From JAHEKD01 sp965215945 (GTDB taxonomy: Bacteria; Pseudomonadota; Gammaproteobacteria; Arenicellales; JAHEKD01), in contig CBDCFC010000018.1 in the NCBI GenBank assembly GCA_965215945.1, positions 124,001 through 188,000 of the forward strand: a DNA stretch of 64,000 nucleotides, in the 5' to 3' direction. This document shows, one piece after another, positions 34,579-43,869 of this stretch (within the stretch, counting starts at the first letter, position 1; each line of letters starts with the position of its first letter). The notes beneath the pieces are model-generated. The model did not search any database, was not told the DNA's origin, and saw only the letters and a program-made list of their open reading frames with translations. Both the position numbers and the translations under genes were made by a program.

Positions 34579-35583
34579 ATGGATGCTATAGCTGTAGGCC
34601 TTAGATCGTCTGAATCAGAACGAAATAAAAAATTTTCTTTCCAAAGAACATTGAAAGAACATGGTTTGACTCCACTAAAACGCGGTGCGCTAACGGAACT
34701 GCAAATTAATGTAGGCAAACTTTGTAATCAAGCCTGTACACACTGTCATGTCGATGCGGGACCGAAACGAACAGAGATTATGACCTGGGCAACGATGTCC
34801 CGGATTATTGATTGGGCTGCAAGAAATCAAATTAAATCGGTGGATATTACCGGTGGTGCGCCAGAACTAAATCCGCATTTTCGTCAGTTTGTATTAAGTT
34901 TAAGAGGACTTGGAATCAGAGTTGTTTCACGCTGCAACTTAACTGTTTTATTTGAGCCAAATCAGCAAGATTTAGCCCAGTGGTATGCCAAGAATAAAAT
35001 TCAATTATTCTGTTCTCTGCCCTGCTATACTGCTGATAATACCGACAAACAGCGTGGTAAGGGCGTTTTTGATAAAAGTATTGCTGCTTTGCAAAAACTA
35101 AACAAAGTGGGCTATGGGAGCAATCCAGAATTAAATCTTGATCTTGTCTATAACCCGGGAGGTGCTTTCCTGCCTCCTGATCAAAAACAGTTGGAATCCG
35201 ATTACAAGCAAAAACTCTTCGACAATTTTGGTGTTGTATTTAATCAGTTATTTGCTCTAGCTAATTTACCAGTCAGTCGGTTCGAACACAGCCTCACAAG
35301 AGATGGTGAATTCGAAGACTATATGCAATTATTACTAGATAGTTTCAATCCCCAAACGATTGACAATGTTATGTGCAAATCACTGATCAGTATTGATTGG
35401 ACAGGCAAGGTTTACGATTGTGATTTCAACCAAATGCTCGAGCTGCCACTCGGGGACAAACGTGATATTTACCTATGGGAATTATCTTTAAGCGACTTAA
35501 ATGAAAAAAAGATTGCTACTCGTTATCACTGTTTTGGCTGCACAGCGGGCGCAGGCAGCAGCTGTGGTGGTGCGATTAGTTGA
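34579..35583 (+). CDS. arsS: ArsS-type radical SAM/Cys-rich protein
   Basis: Radical SAM enzyme of 334 residues. The cluster motif is CNQACTHCHVDAGP, and the SAM-binding GGE-type motif is ITGGAPELNPHF. The C-terminal DUF3641 part has further cysteines (MCKSLISIDW, VYDCDF, HCFGCTAGAGSSCGG). The family is annotated as arsenosugar biosynthesis protein ArsS or rSAM/Cys-rich; in arsenosugar synthesis it joins adenosyl and dimethylarsenite. No ArsM methyltransferase or ars operon is in the window. Its place 21 bases behind DoxX suggests it belongs to the bufferin transcription unit. The function here is therefore open. Confidence 0.8.
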   Translation: MDAIAVGLRSSESERNKKFSFQRTLKEHGLTPLKRGALTELQINVGKLCNQACTHCHVDAGPKRTEIMTWATMSRIIDWAARNQIKSVDITGGAPELNPHFRQFVLSLRGLGIRVVSRCNLTVLFEPNQQDLAQWYAKNKIQLFCSLPCYTADNTDKQRGKGVFDKSIAALQKLNKVGYGSNPELNLDLVYNPGGAFLPPDQKQLESDYKQKLFDNFGVVFNQLFALANLPVSRFEHSLTRDGEFEDYMQLLLDSFNPQTIDNVMCKSLISIDWTGKVYDCDFNQMLELPLGDKRDIYLWELSLSDLNEKKIATRYHCFGCTAGAGSSCGGAIS

Positions 35584-35609
35584 AACTGCTTAGCAAAAAA
35601 TTTGAATTG

Positions 35610-35891
35610 TCACGCAGAATTTTCTATCAGCAGCTTGTACAACGTTTTAAACTCAGTTTGATATGGCGCCAATGACTCGCTGGATTTGATTTTTTTGCTT
35701 AAATCTTCGGCGTGCTCGGTGATTGCATCATAACCATACATTCCTGCCGAACCGGCAAGTTGATGAAGAAAACCGAGGAGTTCATCCGGATTATCTTTCG
35801 TTGAACCCCAAAGCCTTTTTAAATTTTTAGCTTTTTCAGTTAGTGATTGTTTATAGTTGAGCTTGACCTGCTCAATCAGTTGGCTTGCCAT
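35610..35891 (-). CDS. Histidine phosphotransfer (Hpt) domain protein
   Basis: Stand-alone Hpt protein of 93 residues, a four-helix bundle. The phosphorylated His is in FLHQLAGSAGMYGY. It is encoded 16 bases after the response regulator gene on the same strand, so the two probably form a relay. No sensor kinase is nearby. Confidence 0.85.
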   Translation of the reverse strand: MASQLIEQVKLNYKQSLTEKAKNLKRLWGSTKDNPDELLGFLHQLAGSAGMYGYDAITEHAEDLSKKIKSSESLAPYQTEFKTLYKLLIENSA

Positions 35892-35907
35892 CGATTAAGG
35901 GACTGCG

Positions 35908-36597
35908 TTATGTCAGTTGATCCAATCTGTATCCATGCATATAAATGGAGGTGAGGCGCCAACCATTTTCTTCGTTAATATTCAACTTAGACCTAATTCG
36001 ACTGGCGTGAGTATCCACTGTCCGTGTGTTTAAATCTGAATATTTGCCCCAGACACTCTCCATAATGTGGTCACGAGAAATGACTCTGCCAATATTTTTA
36101 AACAAAAACAAAGCCAGATCATATTCTTTTTTAGTTAATTTGATTGTTTCTCCATTTAAGGAAATAGTTTCTTTGGTCTTGTTAAACTCATAGGGAGCAA
36201 CTTCAGAAGGAACATCATCTTTGGTGAAGGAGTCTGAACTTCGTCGATATAATGCTTTAAGCCTGGCCATGAACTCACCCTGTCTTACGGGCTTGACCAA
36301 ATAATCATCAGCACCTGCTTCCAGTGCTTCAACAATATCTTCTTCTTCCTGACGTTGGGTAACGAAAATAACAGGAACATTAGAGTCGTAGTTATTTCGA
36401 ATCCAAGTCAAAACTTCCAGGCCGGTCAAATCCGGAATTTCCCAGTCAAGAACAATACAATCAAAACTATCTTTTGAAATACGATTAACAAACTTACCAC
36501 CCATGTCAAAGTGCTGGAATTGGTAGCCAGCCTCCTGCATCCAGGCTGTCACTAAATTTGCTTGATCTGGGTCATCTTCTAAGTAAGCTATTCGCAC
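35908..36597 (-). CDS. OmpR-family response regulator
   Basis: Transcription factor of 229 residues with a receiver domain and a winged-helix DNA-binding domain. The acidic pocket is EDD, the phosphoacceptor Asp is in VLDWEIPD, and the Lys is in LVKPV. The C-terminal domain ends with the RTVDTHASRIRSKL recognition region. The start is GTG at 36597 behind GGAGGGAAG. It is paired with an Hpt protein but no kinase. It diverges from the MATE gene over about 140 AT-rich bases, which may hold its operator. Confidence 0.92.
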   Translation of the reverse strand: MRIAYLEDDPDQANLVTAWMQEAGYQFQHFDMGGKFVNRISKDSFDCIVLDWEIPDLTGLEVLTWIRNNYDSNVPVIFVTQRQEEEDIVEALEAGADDYLVKPVRQGEFMARLKALYRRSSDSFTKDDVPSEVAPYEFNKTKETISLNGETIKLTKKEYDLALFLFKNIGRVISRDHIMESVWGKYSDLNTRTVDTHASRIRSKLNINEENGWRLTSIYMHGYRLDQLT

Positions 36598-36739
36598 CTT
36601 CCCTCCACGTAATCCTGTTAATCATATTGTCTCTCTCTATAAATTTTAAAAGTAGTTTTTTAAAGCAGCTTTTTAAAACATCAGGTATCTTACCAGAATA
36701 TTATAGTTAGCATCACTAGTTGACGATCTAATATTTGAC

Positions 36740-38073
36740 ATGATTAACACTAACCAGATTAATGATCTTTCATATTATCGGGTTTGGCAAATTGCCTGGC
36801 CGATAATTCTGTCAAATCTGACAGTTCCACTTGTCGGTGCGGTCGATACAGCAGTGGTTGGTCGCTTACCCGGGGCTGAGTGCATCGCTGCAGTGGCATT
36901 AGGCGCGATCATTTTTGATTTTTTATTTTGGGGATTAAATTTTCTCAAAATCGGAACAAGTGGATTAACGTCACAGGCGATTGGTGGGGAGAATTTTTCC
37001 AAGGCCGGGGAACATATAGCCAGAGCTTTAGTCATTGCCTTGGTAGCGGCGGGGTTATTATTAATTATTCATCAGCCGATATTGGATTTGATGCTGCATA
37101 TCTACCAGACTGAAGCAGGCGTTACAGAAGCAACACGTGACTATTACAACATTCGGATCTGGGGTTCACCGGCAGTGTTGATTAATTTTGTTATTCTTGG
37201 AAGTTTTATTGCCCTAAAAAAAACCAAATATATTTTTTTCACCAGCTTTTACTTAACGTAACCAATATCTTTCTTGATTTATTCTTTGTGCTGTACTTGG
37301 GTTGGGAAGTCAAAGGTGTTGCTACTGCGACTGTCATCGCAAATTTTGCAGCTTGTGGTTTCGGTTTGTTGTGGCTGAAAAAAATCACCTTGGAATCTGC
37401 AATCGAACTAAATATAAAAAGAGTCATAAAGCAGAAAATTAGCAGCTATTTACCCCTGATGAAGCTTAATGCAAACATAATGATTCGAACAGCATGTTTA
37501 GTTTTCTCATTTGCTTTTATGACTTATATGAGCAGTCAACTCGGCACATTATTTCTGGCCGCCAATGCTATTTTGTTACACTTTCAATCAATCATGGCAT
37601 ACGGGTTGGATGGTTTTGCCGATGCAACCGAAAGTTTAACAGGCAGGGCTTATGGCAAACGCTCTGTTGAAAAGCTGTTATTAGCTATTAGATATACGAC
37701 GGTATGGGCAGGTGTAACGGCTATATTATGCTGTTGTGCCTATTTACTATTTGGCAATCAAATTATTAAACTTTTTTCGATTGATCAAACTGTTATTACG
37801 ACAGCAAGAGAATATCTTCCCTGGTTAATTATTTCACCGCTGATATCAGTTTGGAGTTTTCAGCTTGACGGGATTTATGTCGGTACCACTTACAGTGTCG
37901 AAATGAGAAACGGAATGTTACTTTCAACCATCTTGTTTGTGACATGTTGTTTTATTTTAGTGCCACAATGGCACAACCATGGTTTGTGGCTGGCCTTTTT
38001 AATATTTAAGGGGTTTCGCGCGATTATTCTTTCTTGTTGGTTTCCGCGAATCCCAAAGTCAATTTCAGTATAA
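36740..38073 (+). pseudogene. MATE-family efflux transporter (DinF-like), single frameshift
   Basis: Together the two frames encode a complete MATE transporter of about 444 residues with twelve hydrophobic segments. The first frame (36740-37261) begins with YRVWQIAWPIILSNLTVPLVG and breaks off after FIALKKTKYIFFTS. The second frame picks up at LLLNVTNIFLDLFFVLYLG. The join lies at an A8 tract (37216-37223) and a T7 tract (37233-37239). One extra base in either tract restores a continuous frame; eight T residues give YIFFHQLLLNV. Both halves look otherwise intact, so this is a recent mutation, a homopolymer assembly error, or a slippery tract. The likely substrate is unknown. It is convergent with the CbiX gene. 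Confidence 0.85.
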
Positions 38074-38079
38074 CAATGA

Positions 38080-38445
38080 TTATGCCTGGTTGATTTGTTT
38101 AACTAACAGTTCAGCAATCCCAACCGAACTACCAAAGTATGGCAACATTTTTAGTGATATATCAGGATATTGAGATTGTTTAACCGTTATCTCATGAGGT
38201 ACATCTTCACTGACATGACGGCCCTGGTTTAAAAAATAAGGCATGATGGTAATTGTTTTAGCACCTGCACTAACCAACCCATCTATTGCAGTACCGATAT
38301 CTGGTTCGCAGAGCTCTAGGAATGCGGCCTGTATTTGACCGAATTGCGATTGAAGTTTTGGTTTCAGTGACTCAACTAATTCCTTGACTTCATTATTGGA
38401 GGCTTCTAAACGGCTGCCGTGGGCAATCAATAATAAAGCTTGCAT
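38080..38445 (-). CDS. CbiX/SirB-type sirohydrochlorin chelatase
   Basis: Single-domain chelatase-like protein of 121 residues. The family motif AHGSRLEASN is at the N-terminus and the second metal-binding region is MPYFLNQGRHVSEDVP. Short CbiX or SirB enzymes insert Co or Fe into sirohydrochlorin for cobalamin or siroheme. No other tetrapyrrole gene is adjacent, so the metal is not assigned. It overlaps the acyl-CoA synthetase gene by one base. Confidence 0.85.
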   Translation of the reverse strand: MQALLLIAHGSRLEASNNEVKELVESLKPKLQSQFGQIQAAFLELCEPDIGTAIDGLVSAGAKTITIMPYFLNQGRHVSEDVPHEITVKQSQYPDISLKMLPYFGSSVGIAELLVKQINQA

Positions 38446-40292
38446 TAATGACCTTTGTATAAACGTGCAATTTCTGTTGCAAATCTCTCTTTCAAAACCG
38501 GCCTTTTGAGCTTTAATGTCGGCGTCAATAGTCCATTTTCAACCGTCCAGGGTTCCAGTGTTGCACTGGCTTTATAGATTTGAGCATAGCCAGGAAAACC
38601 TTCGATTTGCTCCGCGATTCGGTTAACTAAAAACTCTTCAACTTTTGGATCATGTAGCACGTTTTCATCGTTATCAGTGACACCCAGCTCTTGAGCTTGT
38701 TTTTGCCACAATTCTTGGTTGAGCACTAATAGTGCGGTTAGATAAGGTTTACCTTCACCGATGACCATAGACTGTTCAAATAACGCATCTTCAGCAATAG
38801 CTGATTCCATATCGGCAGGAGGAACTTTTTCACCGTTAGCTAAAACAAGAATTTCTTTAATTCTGCCGATAATATGAATAAAACCATCCTTGTCAATTTT
38901 TCCGCAGTCACCCGTTTTTAGCCATCCATCTTTGTTAAATGTATCCTCTGTTGCTTGTTCATTTTGCCAATAGCCTTGCATAACATTCGGGCCCTTGGCC
39001 AGAATTTCGTTATTTTCACCGAGCATTAATTCGACATCCAACAAAGGCAAACCAATACTTTCAGGCTTATTACGGTCAATCAAATTGCTTGATAACACCG
39101 GTGATGTTTCGGTCATGCCGTAACCCTGAACCACATCCACACCCAAACCCAAAAATGTTTTACCCACTACAAACGGCAGCGGAGCGCCGCCGGCAATGGC
39201 AACTCGTAATCGACCACCGAGTTTTGCCCGAACTTTTGAGGCAACTAATTTGTCCAGCACGGGCCACAACATAAAATTAAGTTTCGATGGTCCTCTGCCC
39301 TGCTTGTGTTGAAATTTGTTCCAGCCAATCTCAACCGTTTTTTCAAACAACGATTTCTTTAAGCTGGATCCTTCATCAAGTTGTGCCATGATTTTTTGAT
39401 AAACCCGTTCAAAAATTCTGGGCACGGTAACAATCACTGTCGGTTTATGGTTTACCAAGTCCTCACCCAACTCGGGAATCGATCTGGCGTATGCCACTTC
39501 ACATCCGGCCATGATGGTCATGTAGTATCCAACAGTCCGTTCAAAAGTATGCGACAGTGGCAAAAAAGAAACGAATAAATCATCTGGAAAAAATGGGCCA
39601 TAGCGTACACAACCATAGGCGTTTTCCAGTATATTAGAATGTGTCATCATTACCCCTTTTGGTTTGCCGGTTGTGCCTGAAGTAAAAACAATAGAGGCCA
39701 GTGTATTAGAATCTTTTGACGCAGGTGGTAAATCTGAAACCTCATCAGGTAACCAATTTTCAAGGGCTATTACCCGTGGATCTGCGCATTGCTCAAATGG
39801 CTCCAGTGAAATAATGTGCTTTAAAAAATCAAGATTAATTGTCTTTTCGGCATGAAGTTCTTGCCAATGCTCAGCAGAGTCGATGAATAACAACTGACTT
39901 TGAGTCAGTTCCATAATATAGGCCATGTTATCGGCACGATCTTCCATGTAAAGCGGCACCACAACCAAGCCTTGCGCGTGAGCTGCCTGATCAAAACAAA
40001 CCCAATGAGTTGAGTTGCGCTGCAAGATTGCGATTCTATCGCCTGATCTCAATCCGGCCGCAATAAAAGCACTTCGCCAGCGATCAATAATATCTGACAT
40101 TTCCTGCCAGCTATATTGATGCCATTTTCCAGACTCAAATTGATGATAAGCTGTTTTATCAGGATTTCGACTTACGCGTTGTTGAAACAATCCATATAAG
40201 GTTTTGGCTTCTATTGGAGTAACAATATCAACATCACTTCGACCTGCTAACGCATCATCTGCATAAACTGTCGCATGAGCAATATTATTCAT
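38445..40292 (-). CDS. Long-chain acyl-CoA synthetase (FadD15-like)
   Basis: AMP-forming ligase of 615 residues that activates fatty acids with CoA. Adenylate-forming motifs are FTSGTTGKPKGVMMTHSN, VQGYGMTETSPVLSSN and TGDCGKIDKDGFIHI. I use the ATG at 40292; an in-frame TTG at 40301 overlaps the fadE stop. Coupling with the FadE-type dehydrogenase suggests fatty acid catabolism. The sequence resembles the FadD15/long-chain group rather than E. coli FadD. Confidence 0.9.
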   Translation of the reverse strand: MNNIAHATVYADDALAGRSDVDIVTPIEAKTLYGLFQQRVSRNPDKTAYHQFESGKWHQYSWQEMSDIIDRWRSAFIAAGLRSGDRIAILQRNSTHWVCFDQAAHAQGLVVVPLYMEDRADNMAYIMELTQSQLLFIDSAEHWQELHAEKTINLDFLKHIISLEPFEQCADPRVIALENWLPDEVSDLPPASKDSNTLASIVFTSGTTGKPKGVMMTHSNILENAYGCVRYGPFFPDDLFVSFLPLSHTFERTVGYYMTIMAGCEVAYARSIPELGEDLVNHKPTVIVTVPRIFERVYQKIMAQLDEGSSLKKSLFEKTVEIGWNKFQHKQGRGPSKLNFMLWPVLDKLVASKVRAKLGGRLRVAIAGGAPLPFVVGKTFLGLGVDVVQGYGMTETSPVLSSNLIDRNKPESIGLPLLDVELMLGENNEILAKGPNVMQGYWQNEQATEDTFNKDGWLKTGDCGKIDKDGFIHIIGRIKEILVLANGEKVPPADMESAIAEDALFEQSMVIGEGKPYLTALLVLNQELWQKQAQELGVTDNDENVLHDPKVEEFLVNRIAEQIEGFPGYAQIYKASATLEPWTVENGLLTPTLKLKRPVLKERFATEIARLYKGH

Positions 40293-40297
40293 AGTAT

Positions 40298-42724
40298 TCA
40301 ATGAGTTACTTTGTCTTTCTCGAATTTATCTACACTGATAACATTATAAGTAGCCTGATGCCAATTTGATAATTGTTCTGCCTCAGCTGAGTCGATATGA
40401 CCACTATCGATTAGCTGCTCGAGCCAATCAGAAAAGGCCTGACCCCCGGCTTGGCGACGATCTGCTTCGCGCAGGCGCTTGCGAATCACATCCACTTCCA
40501 AAGTTAAATTCAAAGCATGTTCAAGACAGCCTGTGATGTCATCTGCGTCAAAACTAATATAAATACCTTCAGTTAACCTATCACGTGAGGCTGAAGGACT
40601 TTGCAATAATTTAGCAACTTTTTGCCCTAATTTATCGTCCGGTCTTCTTAACCAGCGTCCGGTTGGAAAAACCAGCAATCGCAACATTACACCAAGTGGT
40701 TTAATCGGAAAGTTTCGCAGAATTCCATCAATAGCTTGTTCTGTTTCAAACAAAGCATGTTGACAGGCCCAATCGACAAAAGGCATGTCTTCACCAGGGC
40801 TACCATTGTTCTGGTGTTGCTTCAAAACGGCTGTGCACATGTATAGATAACTTAGAGCATCTGCAAAGCGTCCGGATAATGCCTCCTTACGCTTCAAACC
40901 ACCGCCCAGCACTAACAGGGCCATGTCTGCCAAAAACGAAAATGCAGCACTTAAACGGACAATCTGTCTAAAATAGGGTTTGGTTTTTGCAGAGCCCGGC
41001 GCCGTTGACAAGTGACCACGTGTAAGTGCAAAAAAGAAAGTGCGAACTTTGTTGCTATAGACATATTGCAGATGCTCAGCAAAAACCTGATCAAATTTTT
41101 CAACGGCAGCCGTTTCATTTTGATCATACGCCGCTTCAACTTCCTTAAGTAAAAATGGATGACAACGCATTGCACCCTGTCCAAAAATTATCAGGCTGCG
41201 GGTTAAAATATTCGCCCCTTCCACTGTGATCCCAATCGGTGTTTGTTGATAAGCTCTGGCTAAATAATTTTTCGGCCCCATACAAATACCACGGCCACCG
41301 TGAACGTCCATGGCATCATTAATAACAGTGCGACCACCTTCGGTTAAATGATACTTTGCTATTGCGGAAACTACGGATGGTTTTTCACCTATTTGCAAGG
41401 CAGCAAGGCTGAATAATCGAGTTGCATCCAGCATATAAGTCAACCCACCGATTCTGGCCAAAGCTTCTTGCACACCTTCGAATTTGCCAATTGAAATATT
41501 AAACTGTTCACGAATACGGGCATAAGCTCCAGTGGTTCTTGCGGAAACTTTGCTCATGGCAACACCGGAAGCCGGCAGGGAAATTGCACGCCCTGCTGCT
41601 AATAATTCCATTAGCATACGCCAGCCTCGGCCGATCTGGTCTTGACCGCCGACAACCCAGTCAAAAGGCACAAAAACATCCTTGCCTTCATTGGGGCCGT
41701 TCATGAAAGAGGAATTTAAAGGCAAATGACGCTTACCTATATCAACACCTGGCGTATCTACTGGAACTAGCGCACAGGTGATGCCCAATTCTTCCTCGTC
41801 GCCTAACAGACCATCCGGATCAAAAGCTTTAAATGCCAATCCAAGTACCGTAGCGACAGGGCCAAGAGTGATATAACGCTTTTCCCAATTAACTTTAAAA
41901 CCGAGTTTTTTCTCGCCGTCTATTTCTTGTTCACAAACAAAACCAGCCGCTGTCATTGCACCCGCATCAGAACCGGCATAGGGTCCGGTTAGTGCAAAAC
42001 AAGGAATTTCTTCACCCTTGGCTAACCGCGGCAAGTAATAGTCTTTTTGTTCATGTGTGCCGTAGTGAGACAATAGCTCGGCTGGACCCAGTGAATTCGG
42101 CACCATTACAGTCACTCCAGCCGTGCCGCTGCGACTGGCAATCTTCATTACAATCTCTGAATTAGCAACAGGCGAAAATGCCAAGCCGCCATATTCTTCC
42201 GGAATAATTAAGCCAAAGAATTTATTGTCTTTAATAAATTGCCAGACTTCGGCAGGAAGATCATTACGATTGTGGGTAATATCCCAGTCATCAAGCATTG
42301 CACAAAGTTCTTCTGTTGGCCCATTGAGAAAAGCTCGTTCTTCTTCACTCAGCCTTGCCGGTGGATAATTATTAAATTTATTCCAATCCGGGTTGCCGCG
42401 AAAAAGTTCGGCATCCCACCAGATGGTACCTGCATCAATAGCTTCCTGTTCAGTAGCCGAAATCGGCGGTAGTATTTCACGGATGCGTTTCAATACCGGA
42501 CCAGTTAAATACTTTTGCCGAATTGGTTCTACATTCATTAGCACCGCTAATGCACCAAACAACAGCCATAAACCAAACATTAATATGCCCGGCACCCAAC
42601 CGGTAAAGGTAATCGCCAGTAAAATAATACCGATACCAACACAGATCATCGGCATTGTTGGATTCATTCTGGCCACGTAATACATGAACATCACCAGAAT
42701 AATAAGAATTAGTAGCAAACTCAT
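40298..42724 (-). CDS. fadE: FadE-type acyl-CoA dehydrogenase
   Basis: Flavoprotein of 808 residues for the first step of beta-oxidation. Two or three hydrophobic segments occupy residues 1-60, as in E. coli FadE. The acyl-CoA dehydrogenase core shows IPEEYGGLAFSPVANSE, FALTGPYAGSDAGAM and DVHGGRGICMGPKN. A long C-terminal extension is characteristic of FadE. It is followed directly by the acyl-CoA synthetase gene. Confidence 0.94.
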   Translation of the reverse strand: MSLLLILIILVMFMYYVARMNPTMPMICVGIGIILLAITFTGWVPGILMFGLWLLFGALAVLMNVEPIRQKYLTGPVLKRIREILPPISATEQEAIDAGTIWWDAELFRGNPDWNKFNNYPPARLSEEERAFLNGPTEELCAMLDDWDITHNRNDLPAEVWQFIKDNKFFGLIIPEEYGGLAFSPVANSEIVMKIASRSGTAGVTVMVPNSLGPAELLSHYGTHEQKDYYLPRLAKGEEIPCFALTGPYAGSDAGAMTAAGFVCEQEIDGEKKLGFKVNWEKRYITLGPVATVLGLAFKAFDPDGLLGDEEELGITCALVPVDTPGVDIGKRHLPLNSSFMNGPNEGKDVFVPFDWVVGGQDQIGRGWRMLMELLAAGRAISLPASGVAMSKVSARTTGAYARIREQFNISIGKFEGVQEALARIGGLTYMLDATRLFSLAALQIGEKPSVVSAIAKYHLTEGGRTVINDAMDVHGGRGICMGPKNYLARAYQQTPIGITVEGANILTRSLIIFGQGAMRCHPFLLKEVEAAYDQNETAAVEKFDQVFAEHLQYVYSNKVRTFFFALTRGHLSTAPGSAKTKPYFRQIVRLSAAFSFLADMALLVLGGGLKRKEALSGRFADALSYLYMCTAVLKQHQNNGSPGEDMPFVDWACQHALFETEQAIDGILRNFPIKPLGVMLRLLVFPTGRWLRRPDDKLGQKVAKLLQSPSASRDRLTEGIYISFDADDITGCLEHALNLTLEVDVIRKRLREADRRQAGGQAFSDWLEQLIDSGHIDSAEAEQLSNWHQATYNVISVDKFEKDKVTH

Positions 42725-42776
42725 AATGATAAAAGACTTTTACTTCTTGGTTGTCTGTGCGTTTTTGAAAGTATTA

Positions 42777-43400
42777 CTATACCATTTCTGCTAAAAGCGA
42801 CGCGGCCTGATTTTGATAACTGCCGCGTGCAGTGAGGAATTGAAGCTTGCTGCCGCCCTTTTGCAACCATAAATAGGCGGAACGAATACCACACAACAGA
42901 CAAACCCTGACTTTGGCCGCCGTCTGCTTCTGGGCCAGATAACCCTGTTCACCGCTGACAATGACCCTGGGTTTAAGCGGGCTAATGACTTTTAGATAAA
43001 CCTCAGCAATATCCTCCAGACTTTGCTCGTCGAAATGACTATGTTCATCCAAATCTAGACCATCAAGCTGCCGGGCTAAATCTTCACCCAACTGAGCTGA
43101 TGATTTAACTTTCTTACTTAGCTGAAGTAGTTGGAATGCATAACGCATGATCTCAGCCTGCACCGGAGATTTAGGTTTAAAAAAATGATTCTGTAAACTA
43201 CGCAAACCCAAACTTATACCATTTATCTCCCCATAAACTTCTTCAACAGTTTCAGCATCAAATCTGAACAGTGTTTTTACGCTGACTTCAAGATAGTATT
43301 GATCGACTTTACCGGTGCGAGCAAGATCCTGAACTAATTCAGCTGCCTGTGCCAATCCTGCCAGCGCCAAAGTTCTATCGCGCAGTTGACTATTAGCCAT
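42777..43400 (-). CDS. hflD: HflD-like lysogenization regulator homologue
   Basis: Protein of 207 residues matching HflD from the start (RTLALAGLAQAAELVQDLA). In E. coli HflD is a peripheral membrane protein that binds the lambda CII protein; the core cellular function is not clear. It is usually encoded between mnmA and purB, but here neither is present. It overlaps the DUF192 gene by 8 bases. HflD is largely confined to gammaproteobacteria, which supports the lineage call. Confidence 0.9.
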   Translation of the reverse strand: MANSQLRDRTLALAGLAQAAELVQDLARTGKVDQYYLEVSVKTLFRFDAETVEEVYGEINGISLGLRSLQNHFFKPKSPVQAEIMRYAFQLLQLSKKVKSSAQLGEDLARQLDGLDLDEHSHFDEQSLEDIAEVYLKVISPLKPRVIVSGEQGYLAQKQTAAKVRVCLLCGIRSAYLWLQKGGSKLQFLTARGSYQNQAASLLAEMV

Positions 43401-43869
43401 TGATTTTCAAACGGCTGTTGCCAACACTAATGTTATTTTTTTCGAAAAAACCTTCCTCAACTTCCAGTGCATATTTGGTTTTGACTTCTGAAGGATAAAG
43501 CTGTTGTTTACCAGTAGAAAATTCTTCTCGCATCAGTTGGATGTCACCAATCAAACCTTCTTTATCGATAAACGCTATGTCTAAATTGGCGTAAACATTA
43601 TTCATATGAAAAGTTGGTTTTCTAGCCTGATCGAAGACAAAAAGAATCGAGGTATTGCTAAAGCGCTGCGGACAAATATGCTGAAAACCGGCCGCTCGTT
43701 CGTCAGCTTCATCGGCCACTTTAACCCTTAGTAAAACACTCTCACCGGAATCATTAATTAATTCAATAAATCGTTCTTCCATTTGATCAAGCATCTCGGT
43801 GGAGTTCATGCATTGTGCATATGCCAGATTCGAGAATAAGACAAGAGCTATAAGGTTTATCTGATTCAT
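43393..43869 (-). CDS. Exported DUF192 protein
   Basis: Protein of 158 residues with a signal peptide (LIALVLFSNLAYAQ) and a DUF192 domain. Typical segments are ADEADERAAGFQHI, SILFVFDQARKPTFHMNNV and ALEVEEGFFEKNNI. The function of the family is unknown. It overlaps the oxidoreductase gene by 4 bases and hflD by 8. Confidence 0.85.
   Translation of the reverse strand: MNQINLIALVLFSNLAYAQCMNSTEMLDQMEERFIELINDSGESVLLRVKVADEADERAAGFQHICPQRFSNTSILFVFDQARKPTFHMNNVYANLDIAFIDKEGLIGDIQLMREEFSTGKQQLYPSEVKTKYALEVEEGFFEKNNISVGNSRLKING

Noticed and set aside
34579..35583. Arsenosugar biosynthesis operon
   Set aside because: No ArsM, arsenate reductase or ArsR is near; only the ArsS-like protein is seen, so the pathway is not claimed.
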